Shown here: positions 1 to 5,835 of the stretch, in pieces
Layout: each line of letters opens with the position of its first letter
How positions within the stretch are numbered: the first letter of the stretch is position 1
Origin: Bacillota bacterium
Lineage (GTDB): Bacteria > Bacillota > Clostridia > Lachnospirales > Lachnospiraceae
Reading direction: 5' to 3'
Length of the DNA stretch: 9,034 nucleotides
Assembly: GCA_023424235.1 (NCBI GenBank)
Contig: JAFAEB010000414.1
Span: forward strand, 1-9,034
The notes under the pieces: model-generated
Database searches by the model: none
Seen by the model: only the letters and a program-made list of their open reading frames with translations
Told to the model about the DNA's origin: nothing
Position numbers and translations under genes: made by a program

Positions 1-2145
1 AGATACCTCAAGAGCTCCAGTAACATCAACATTACCATGACTATGAGTGGACCAACATTTTGGAGAAGGAATTATCTTAGTAAATTCATATAAATCTCGA
101 ATTGTTTCTGTTGTACCAATAACTCCCTCTTCTAAACCAGCTATAGCACTCACCATTTTGAAGGTAGAACCTGGTGCCGTCTTCTGTTTCGTAGCTCGAT
201 GAATCATAGGTGTTGTTAAGTCATTATTCAATTTATTCCAATATTCACTATCAATACGATTGGCTAACATATTGTTATCATAACTAGGATAAGTAACCAT
301 TGCAATTACATCTCCAGAATTTACATCTGTTACAACAACAGAAGCACTATGTGGATCAAGTGCAAGCTGTGCAGGTGTAATGGAAAGGTCTCGTATCTTT
401 TCTGTAATAAAGGAATACGCAGAAATAACTCCATTTTTTATTTTAGAAATTTCTTCTTCATTATATTTTAACACACCTTGGTCAAATAATAAAAGACAAA
501 TTTCACTTCCAGACAATTTATACGAATATACCAAATCGCTATATATTTTTTTATGAAATGTGCTATCATCTAAAAGAATTTCTTTTATATACTCTTTCAA
601 CTTTTCATATAACTCTTCCGTACTAAAATATTCATCACCTATATTTAGTTTCGTTAAATCAATCCAGTTACTAGCTATTGCGTATTGTAAAAATTTACTT
701 AAACTTAATTTATCGTTATGATATGCTATATAATTCTCATCCTCAGTATCAATAAGGGAGGTTAACAATACTTGCTTCGTTCTTAGCACTCCATAGATAT
801 AAGTAAGATAATCATTCATTGCCTTTGAAACAGCACTATTAACTTTTGTATTATTTAATGATAATAATACATCCAGTTCCGCAAATACTTCCTCTTGTTT
901 ATTTATGAATTTATTATACACTTGTTTTTCCAAATCACTAGCATCATTGGCTTCTAGCTCATTTAAATTAATAATATTATTATTTATTAAAGCAAAATAA
1001 ACGTCATAAATTGGAATTTTAATATCTTTTGCTGAAACTCCTCTTGTTCCTGCATCGGAACTATTTACGATCTTAGATAATAAGATGCCTGCAAGATTAC
1101 GTTCAATAATATGATAAATGGATTTTTGTAATTCTATGTCAATTGTTAAATACACATCATTCCCAGCTATAGGTTCCGTGCGTGAGATTGTTTCTATATA
1201 TTTTCCAGAATTACTAATCGTTATACTCTCTAATCCCTTCGTTCCTGAAAGATAAGATTCGAATTGTTTTTCTAGACCAGTTTTTCCAATCACATCAGAA
1301 TTATTATAATTGCTACTCTCATTTTCTTGTTTTAGATTATCTAATTCAAAATCACTAATTAGTCCAGTATATCCAAGCATATGAGCAGTATATATACTTT
1401 CATTATAGACTCTACTTGTTTGCTTACTAATTTCAACGCCTGGTAGAATAGCTGCATTTTCTAAAATTGCTGCAACCGTTTCCTCACTTACATCACTAGA
1501 AATAATAATTTGATTATATTTAGGGTAATTAACATATAATGCATAACGAAGAGTCATTATCTTTAATGTATCTTCTAAGCTATATTCATCCGAGATATTG
1601 AACATAGTAGAGTATCTACTAGAACCATGTCTTAGATAATCGAATACTTCTTGTGCAGTTGCATTTCTCTCTTCTGCTTTTAGTTCATCAATGGATCGTC
1701 TTCCATAAAGATTCTTTTTAAACCTTAGCTCTGCTGTACCTTCTACATTAAATATAACTTCACCATCGTCATTAATCGATAATCCAAATTCATTTTCTAT
1801 AGTATTACCATGTTTTTCTAAGATTAAAATTAAATTATGCAACATTTTATTTTTTTCATCATTGCTAGTTAATTCAGTACTATCTTCTAATACAACCGAA
1901 TAAATTAGTTCATTATATGCTAATAAAACACCATTCCTGTCGTAAAAATTACCTCTCGTGCTTTTAATCTCTCTTGTTTTTATATTCTTAAGGGTTGCCT
2001 CATCCTGATAGGTTTCACTTTCTACTATTTGTAAACTAAAAATTCTAGTAATCAATACTACAAATAAAACTACAAATATAAATGAAATAGGCAATATTCT
2101 AGATGAGAACAGTTGTTTTAATTTGTCTAAAAATATGTCAAACAC
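1..2145 (-). CDS. mrdA: Penicillin-binding protein 2 (class B PBP, elongasome transpeptidase), 3' end cut by window edge
   Basis: This is an open frame of 715 codons that runs off the left edge. The protein is a membrane-anchored D,D-transpeptidase that cross-links peptidoglycan during cell elongation. It has a short cytoplasmic N-terminus, one membrane helix at about residues 17-38, and the PBP dimerisation-domain motif RGNFYDRNG at 64-72. Further on are IGKTGLE at about 275 and YLTIDIELQ at about 332-340. The catalytic SxxK motif is STFK at S660-K663 (bases 157-168). The window stops at HGNVDVTGALEVS, just before the expected SxN motif, and the KTG motif lies outside. E. coli PBP2 has its catalytic serine near residue 330, so the late position here reflects a large insertion (about 356-595) between the LTID..LQ helix and the SASVVVTDVNSGDVIAM strand. 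The start is GTG, because GAGGAGG lies 10 bases upstream inside the end of mreD and no in-frame ATG is nearby. Only 5 bases separate it from mreD, so translational coupling is likely. Confidence 0.95.
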   Translation of the reverse strand, partial: MFDIFLDKLKQLFSSRILPISFIFVVLFVVLITRIFSLQIVESETYQDEATLKNIKTREIKSTRGNFYDRNGVLLAYNELIYSVVLEDSTELTSNDEKNKMLHNLILILEKHGNTIENEFGLSINDDGEVIFNVEGTAELRFKKNLYGRRSIDELKAEERNATAQEVFDYLRHGSSRYSTMFNISDEYSLEDTLKIMTLRYALYVNYPKYNQIIISSDVSEETVAAILENAAILPGVEISKQTSRVYNESIYTAHMLGYTGLISDFELDNLKQENESSNYNNSDVIGKTGLEKQFESYLSGTKGLESITISNSGKYIETISRTEPIAGNDVYLTIDIELQKSIYHIIERNLAGILLSKIVNSSDAGTRGVSAKDIKIPIYDVYFALINNNIINLNELEANDASDLEKQVYNKFINKQEEVFAELDVLLSLNNTKVNSAVSKAMNDYLTYIYGVLRTKQVLLTSLIDTEDENYIAYHNDKLSLSKFLQYAIASNWIDLTKLNIGDEYFSTEELYEKLKEYIKEILLDDSTFHKKIYSDLVYSYKLSGSEICLLLFDQGVLKYNEEEISKIKNGVISAYSFITEKIRDLSITPAQLALDPHSASVVVTDVNSGDVIAMVTYPSYDNNMLANRIDSEYWNKLNNDLTTPMIHRATKQKTAPGSTFKMVSAIAGLEEGVIGTTETIRDLYEFTKIIPSPKCWSTHSHGNVDVTGALEVS

Positions 2146-2150
2146 TAGTT

Positions 2151-2657
2151 TTAAGCCTCCTCATCTTTCTTACTAAGTAATTCTATGTTTATCATATTTA
2201 ATAATCGATATAATAATAGAGCTACTACAACAGTATATACCATTTTTGGTAAACCAATATGAATAAAATAATATATTATGTTCAATTTACCTCTTAACAA
2301 AAATTCCAATGTATAATATAAGAAAAAATACATAAATTCACTTAAGCCTATAAGTATAAAAGGTATTGTAAAATCATCTTTTACGAATATCTTGTTTGCG
2401 TATCCATTTAAGTAACCGATTAATAAATATATTAAAGCGCATACTCCAACAACATCTCCATAAGTCAAGTCAATTAGTAAGCCACAAATAAAACCTACTA
2501 TCAATCCTTCTTTTCGACCTCTCATAAAACCAATGGAAACGGTTAAGATTAATAATAAATTTGGTGTCACACCTGCAAGTAAAAACCATTGGAACACGGT
2601 GGTCTGTAGCAAATATAGTATTATAATTTCTAATGTTACTATTAAAAATCGCTTCAC
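2151..2657 (-). CDS. mreD: Rod shape-determining membrane protein MreD
   Basis: MreD is a small integral membrane protein that works with MreC and MreB to position the lateral wall synthesis machinery. The protein is about 168 residues and almost entirely hydrophobic, with about five or six membrane helices. The characteristic MreD segment is present near residues 30-65: PNLLLILTVSIGFMRGRKEG followed by a glycine-rich helix and a conserved LIDLTYGD. The order mreB-mreC-mreD confirms the call. I chose GTG at 2657 as the start. GAGGAG (2664-2669) directly abuts the ATG at 2663, giving zero spacing, but lies 6 bases from the GTG two codons later. The resulting N-terminus, MKRFLIV, also looks typical of the family. 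The ATG start would add only two residues. The stop codon is 5 bases ahead of the PBP2 start, and the PBP2 ribosome binding site lies inside the last codons of this gene. Confidence 0.93.
   Translation of the reverse strand: MKRFLIVTLEIIILYLLQTTVFQWFLLAGVTPNLLLILTVSIGFMRGRKEGLIVGFICGLLIDLTYGDVVGVCALIYLLIGYLNGYANKIFVKDDFTIPFILIGLSEFMYFFLYYTLEFLLRGKLNIIYYFIHIGLPKMVYTVVVALLLYRLLNMINIELLSKKDEEA
2156..2162 (-). promoter_or_regulatory. Ribosome binding site for the GTG start of PBP2, inside the mreD 3' end
   Basis: GAGGAGG on the minus strand is formed by the codons for the last Glu-Glu-Ala residues of MreD. Ten bases separate it from the GTG at 2145, and the mreD stop lies in between. The site decides the PBP2 start, since there is no nearby in-frame ATG, and it implies coupled translation of mreD and PBP2. 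Confidence 0.75.
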
Positions 2658-2663
2658 ATCCAT

Positions 2664-2669
2664 CTCCTC
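2664..2669 (-). promoter_or_regulatory. Ribosome binding site deciding the mreD start
   Basis: GAGGAG on the minus strand directly touches the ATG at 2663 and is 6 bases from the GTG at 2657. Shine-Dalgarno function needs several bases of spacing, so the GTG is the more plausible initiation codon. The two alternatives differ by two residues. Confidence 0.65.
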
Positions 2670-2677
2670 ATTTCACT

Positions 2678-3526
2678 TTATTCCAAAGGTTCTTTTAGTT
2701 CTGTTATAATTAAAACTTCTTCTAATTTATCAAAATCTACAGCTGGTGTTAAATAAGCTGTCTTCGTTAAATTACTGGAATCAACAGTTATGTTACTTAC
2801 ATATCCAATAAGTATACCTTGTAGATAGTTTACACTTTTATGTGAAGTAACAACTTCATACCCATCATAAACTTCAGCATCTTTACTTATCAGATCGACT
2901 CCAATTACACCATCTTCATATAGAATTAAATCACCTTTTACGACACAGTTATCTGAGGTTTTCAAAAACATACCGTATACATAACTGCTATCATCTATTA
3001 TGGAACGTACAATGGAGTGATTCTTGCGAGTTTGCTCAACAATTCCCACTAATCCATTACCTGCTATTACATTCATATTGACTTTGATACCATCATCAGT
3101 ACCCTTATCAATGGTAAAGGTATTATACCAATTATTTGGATCACTACTGATTACCCTTGCTGCTACCTTTGGATAGTCAGCATACTTTTGATCTAATTCA
3201 TATAAATCTCTAAATCTGTCTAACTCATATTTATCTTGTAGAAGTATTTTATTCTCATATGATAAAATATTAACTTGTTCTTTTAAATTCTCATTTTCTT
3301 CTATAAGTTTATTAAGAGTAGTAAACTTTTTAAATTGAGAAGATATAGAATAACCAACTTGATTGATTCCTTTTTGCATCGGAGATATGACATTTCCTAC
3401 TGCATTTTTAATCGGTGATATCTCATCGCTATAACGAAATGATACAAAGATTAAAATGAAACATATAATTATACTTGTAATGAGTAAGTTTTTCGGACTA
3501 ATATAAAAATGGCTCCTTCTTCTCAT
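2678..3526 (-). CDS. mreC: Rod shape-determining protein MreC
   Basis: MreC is a bitopic membrane protein whose extracytoplasmic part scaffolds the elongasome and contacts PBP2. This copy is 282 residues, a usual family length. The basic N-terminus (MRRR) is followed by one membrane helix at about 14-30. A coiled coil follows at about 70-111 (LNKLIEENENLKEQVNIL and onward), then the beta-rich MreC domain from about 120 to 275. Signature stretches in that domain are ARVISSDPNNWYNTFTIDKG and the following GNGLVGIVEQ. The start is ATG at 3526 with AAGGAG ending 7 bases upstream, a well placed ribosome binding site. It sits 39 bases after mreB and about 20 bases before mreD, consistent with one transcript. 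Nothing suggests truncation. Confidence 0.96.
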   Translation of the reverse strand: MRRRSHFYISPKNLLITSIIICFILIFVSFRYSDEISPIKNAVGNVISPMQKGINQVGYSISSQFKKFTTLNKLIEENENLKEQVNILSYENKILLQDKYELDRFRDLYELDQKYADYPKVAARVISSDPNNWYNTFTIDKGTDDGIKVNMNVIAGNGLVGIVEQTRKNHSIVRSIIDDSSYVYGMFLKTSDNCVVKGDLILYEDGVIGVDLISKDAEVYDGYEVVTSHKSVNYLQGILIGYVSNITVDSSNLTKTAYLTPAVDFDKLEEVLIITELKEPLE

Positions 3527-3565
3527 CCCTTTGCTCCTTACTGGTTTTTTTTACCTCTAAATTTT

Positions 3566-4588
3566 CTAATTCATAAATCTTGTTTGATTTGGTGCTATTG
3601 CTAAGGAGGCTAATTTACGGTCTTCGATTATCTTTCCTAGTCCAAGTACAACTGTATTGGTAGGATCATTACTTATATTAATTGATAATCCTGTTTCTTT
3701 ATGAATTAAGTTATTTAGGCCGGCAATTGCAGCGGAACCTCCTGTTACATAAATTCCTGAATCTATAATATCGGAAGAAATTTCAGGAGGAGTACGTTCT
3801 AATATAATTCTTATAGCATCAACAATTGAATATAGGTATTCTGTTATAGATTCATAAACCATAGTAGAACTAATTTCAACCTCTAAAGGTAGTCCTGTAA
3901 CTAAATTACGTCCATAAACTTTCATCGTGCTCTCTTCCATCGGTATGGCTTGAGCAAGATTTTTCTTAATAGATTCAGCAGTTTTCTCACCGATAATAAG
4001 ATTATATTTTTTTCTTACAAAAGAACGAATAGACTCATCTAATTTATGTCCACCAATCGGTATTAATTTACTAATAACGATTCCACCTAGTGACATGATT
4101 GAAACTTCCGTTGTATCTGCTCCAATATCAACAACCATAACACCTCTAGCATGTGTAACATCTAAATCTAGGCCTATGGCATCAGCAATTGGCTTCTCAA
4201 CGATTTTAATTTTTTTACATTTTACATTAGAACTAGCAACCAAATCATAAAATGCACGTTTTTCAACTTCTGTTATATCAGAAGGAGTTGCAATAATTAT
4301 TTCATTCGCTGACAATCGTTTTCCTTTATTCATTTTTAAAAATAATTTATTTAGTAATTCCAACATATTGTGTATATCAGCGATAACACCCGATTTAACC
4401 GGGTATGTTACTTTAATATTAGCTGGTGCTTTTTCATACATTTCAAATGCTTCATTTCCTACTGCAATAACTTTTTTTCTATCTTGAACAGCAATAATAT
4501 TCTTTTCGTCTAATTTGACGCCTTCACTTTTTTGATATATTTTGATTGTACTTGTACCAAAATCTATTCCATAGGTCTTTCCCGCCAT
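3566..4588 (-). CDS. mreB: MreB-family actin-like cell shape protein, divergent nucleotide-binding loop
   Basis: MreB forms ATP-dependent membrane-bound filaments that orient lateral wall synthesis. This copy is 340 residues, normal for the family. The actin-fold motifs appear in order: phosphate-1 YGIDFGTSTIKIY at 6-18; VKSGVIADI at 64-72; ATPSDITEVEKRAF at 100-113; IVEKPIADAIG at 129-139, with E131 aligning with the catalytic Glu; phosphate-2 VVDIGADTTEVSIMSLGGIV at 152-171; LIIGEKTAESIK at 197-208; VYGRNLVTGLP at 224-234; LERTPPEISSDI at 263-274; and the adenosine motif YVTGGSAAIAGL at 280-291. The IGE-TAE-IK and GR-LVTGLP stretches mark MreB rather than FtsA or DnaK. Several positions depart from the usual forms: DIGAD for DIGGG, EKP for EEP, GGHKLD for GGDKFD, and GGSAAI for GGGALL. 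The start is ATG with AAGGAG 7 bases upstream. It could equally be named Mbl or MreBH, and a second canonical MreB may exist elsewhere. Confidence 0.93.
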   Translation of the reverse strand: MAGKTYGIDFGTSTIKIYQKSEGVKLDEKNIIAVQDRKKVIAVGNEAFEMYEKAPANIKVTYPVKSGVIADIHNMLELLNKLFLKMNKGKRLSANEIIIATPSDITEVEKRAFYDLVASSNVKCKKIKIVEKPIADAIGLDLDVTHARGVMVVDIGADTTEVSIMSLGGIVISKLIPIGGHKLDESIRSFVRKKYNLIIGEKTAESIKKNLAQAIPMEESTMKVYGRNLVTGLPLEVEISSTMVYESITEYLYSIVDAIRIILERTPPEISSDIIDSGIYVTGGSAAIAGLNNLIHKETGLSINISNDPTNTVVLGLGKIIEDRKLASLAIAPNQTRFMN

Positions 4589-4632
4589 ATGATGTCTCCT
4601 TCCAACTTAAAACATACTCCAAAAAAGAGGAT

Positions 4633-5331
4633 TTAGCTTAAAATTCCTCTCTCACTTAAACTAATATACTTATTATCTCCAATTATTATGTGATCCATAA
4701 GCTTAATTCCTATTAAATTTCCAGCATCCTTTAATTTTTTGGTTACAAGGATATCTTCATTGCTAGGAGTTGGGTCACCGCTTGGATGATTATGCATTAT
4801 TATAATTCCTACTGCTTCATATTTAAGTGCAGTAAGACAGATTTCGCGTAGGGGTAATATAGAACTACTAACAGTTCCAGAGGATATATACATATCCTTA
4901 ATTATTTGACTTTTAGAATCTAACATTATAAGAAGTATTTTTTCTTGTGTAAGATGTCTCATATCCTGCATATAATAATTAGCAACCGTTTCAGGGGTTG
5001 TAAGTCTAATCCCCCTTATCATGGTTGCTTTTGCCATTCGTCTTGTTAGTTCTGCAATACATTTTAACTGTATTGCTTTCACTTTACCAATTCCTTTTAT
5101 ACTTCTAAGTTCATTCATTGTTAAATAATTTAATGATATAAGACCTGAATGGGTTTTTGAACTATTTAGTACTCTAGAAGCTAAATCAACTGCTCTTTCA
5201 TTTCTAGAACCTGTTCGAATCATCACTGCCAATAATTCAGCATCTGATAGATATTCAGGTCCATATAGTTCACACTTTTCATAAGGTCTTTCAGATAAAG
5301 GTAGTTCTTTTAATGTAAAATAATCATTCAT
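4633..5331 (-). CDS. radC: RadC family protein (JAMM/MPN domain, UPF0758)
   Basis: The protein is 232 residues, the normal RadC length. The N-terminal part carries the helix-hairpin-helix segment LRSIKGIGKVKAIQLKCI (about 75-92), a fold used for DNA contact in other proteins. The C-terminal part is an MPN/JAMM metalloprotease-like domain with the metal site intact: HNHPSGDPTPSNED at 180-193, with H180, H182 and D193 as expected zinc ligands and S190 in the conserved serine position. The historical DNA repair role of RadC is not established and its substrate is unknown. Placement directly upstream of mreBCD is a conserved Firmicute arrangement, also seen in Bacillus, which suggests co-regulation rather than a proven shape role. 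The start is ATG at 5331 with AAGGAG five bases upstream. The mreB start follows 44 bases after the stop with no terminator between them. Confidence 0.96.
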   Translation of the reverse strand: MNDYFTLKELPLSERPYEKCELYGPEYLSDAELLAVMIRTGSRNERAVDLASRVLNSSKTHSGLISLNYLTMNELRSIKGIGKVKAIQLKCIAELTRRMAKATMIRGIRLTTPETVANYYMQDMRHLTQEKILLIMLDSKSQIIKDMYISSGTVSSSILPLREICLTALKYEAVGIIIMHNHPSGDPTPSNEDILVTKKLKDAGNLIGIKLMDHIIIGDNKYISLSERGILS

Positions 5332-5336
5332 GTTAT

Positions 5337-5363
5337 CTCCTTTTCTTCTCTCTCCAAGAAAAG
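5337..5363 (-). promoter_or_regulatory. Inverted repeat overlapping the radC ribosome binding site
   Basis: A perfect 8-base inverted repeat (arms CTTTTCTT and AAGAAAAG on the transcribed strand, forward positions 5356-5363 and 5340-5347, 8-base loop) lies between DUF4321 and radC. The downstream arm covers the first three bases of the radC AAGGAG site (5337-5342). The helix is A/T-rich and weak, and no U-run follows, so it is not a terminator. It might modestly tune radC translation. The effect is inferred. Confidence 0.4.
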
Positions 5364-5376
5364 TAACATTATTTAA

Positions 5377-5652
5377 TTATAATTTACGATATATTATTAT
5401 GGCTAGGATAACACCAATAATACCTGCTATTGTTATTTTAATCGTTAGTCCAAAGCTTATAATCATAATACCAAGATTTAAGCGAACGAATCCCTTATTA
5501 GTAGCATCACCTATACCAAACTCTTGTCCATAATTTAGCCATGATAAAAAGGAAACATCCTGTGCTAGATATCCAATGAAGCCTCCTAATACAACACCGG
5601 CTAAGATGAGCAGTAATAAAGCCCACGAATTTTTACCGTGACCACCTTGCAT
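5377..5652 (-). CDS. DUF4321 family small membrane protein, function unknown
   Basis: This 91-residue protein is the first gene of the cell-shape operon. It has a short polar start (MQGGHGKNS), a first membrane helix with a glycine pattern at about 10-30 (LAGVVLGGFIGYLA), a loop of about 25 residues containing YGQEFGIGD, and a second hydrophobic stretch at about 57-87 ending in a basic YRKL tail. This layout, with G-rich helix one and a LNLGIMIISFGLTIKI-type helix two, matches the clostridial DUF4321 family as I remember it. I recognise no catalytic motif. I chose ATG at 5652 because GGAGG (5663-5667) lies 10 bases upstream. An in-frame ATG at 5676 would add eight residues but has no ribosome binding site and lies almost on the predicted transcription start. 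The gene sits just downstream of a good promoter and 45 bases before radC. A role near the envelope or elongasome is an inference from context only. Confidence 0.85.
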   Translation of the reverse strand: MQGGHGKNSWALLLLILAGVVLGGFIGYLAQDVSFLSWLNYGQEFGIGDATNKGFVRLNLGIMIISFGLTIKITIAGIIGVILAIIIYRKL

Positions 5653-5715
5653 AATTTCCCACCCTCCAAAACACATATTCTAGTCTATTCTATCATAATT
5701 CTACTATTTTGTATA
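5653..5715 (-). promoter_or_regulatory. Sigma-A-type promoter and leader for DUF4321-radC-mreBCD-PBP2
   Basis: On the minus strand, a -35 box TATACA (5710-5715; 4 of 6 to TTGACA) is followed by exactly 17 bases and a -10 box TAGAAT (5687-5692; 5 of 6 to TATAAT). Transcription would start near 5680. This leaves a leader of about 28 bases with the ribosome binding site GGAGG at 5663-5667. It is the only well matched promoter in the main intergenic region, and no comparable gap occurs further down the operon. The match is by eye in AT-rich DNA, so some chance of coincidence remains. Confidence 0.6.
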
Positions 5716-5764
5716 TATAAATAGCACAAATTACCTAAGATGAACAAATTGCTTTTAATTGATG

Positions 5765-5783
5765 GTATATTAACGTATATTAA
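5765..5783. repeat. Tandem 9-base direct repeat upstream of the operon promoter
   Basis: The 9-mer GTATATTAA occurs twice with one base between copies (5765-5773 and 5775-5783), a 10-base period that would place both copies on the same face of the helix. The pair lies about 50-70 bases upstream of the predicted -35 box. It could be a regulator site, an AT-rich upstream element, or chance in AT-rich DNA. Confidence 0.5.
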
Positions 5784-5835
5784 TTTACAAAACTATTGTC
5801 GTTTTGGTAGCAGAATATAATAAGTTTTATTTTGT

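Noticed and set aside
4605..4632. Run of six T with flanking CTC/GAG between radC and mreB, considered as a terminator
   Set aside because: The possible stem is three base pairs and the T-run would be in the loop, not after the stem.
5330..5533. Plus-strand open frame of 67 codons opposite DUF4321
   Set aside because: It lies antisense to a well supported gene, has no family resemblance, and is explained as a shadow of the minus-strand frame.
5653..5676. Eight-residue N-terminal extension of the DUF4321 protein from ATG 5676
   Set aside because: That ATG has no ribosome binding site and lies within a few bases of the predicted transcription start, whereas ATG 5652 is well served.
5788..5806. 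Inverted repeat CAAAAC/GTTTTG with a 7-base loop after the PLP enzyme gene, considered as a terminator
   Set aside because: The stem is only six mostly A-T pairs and no U-run follows in the direction of transcription.
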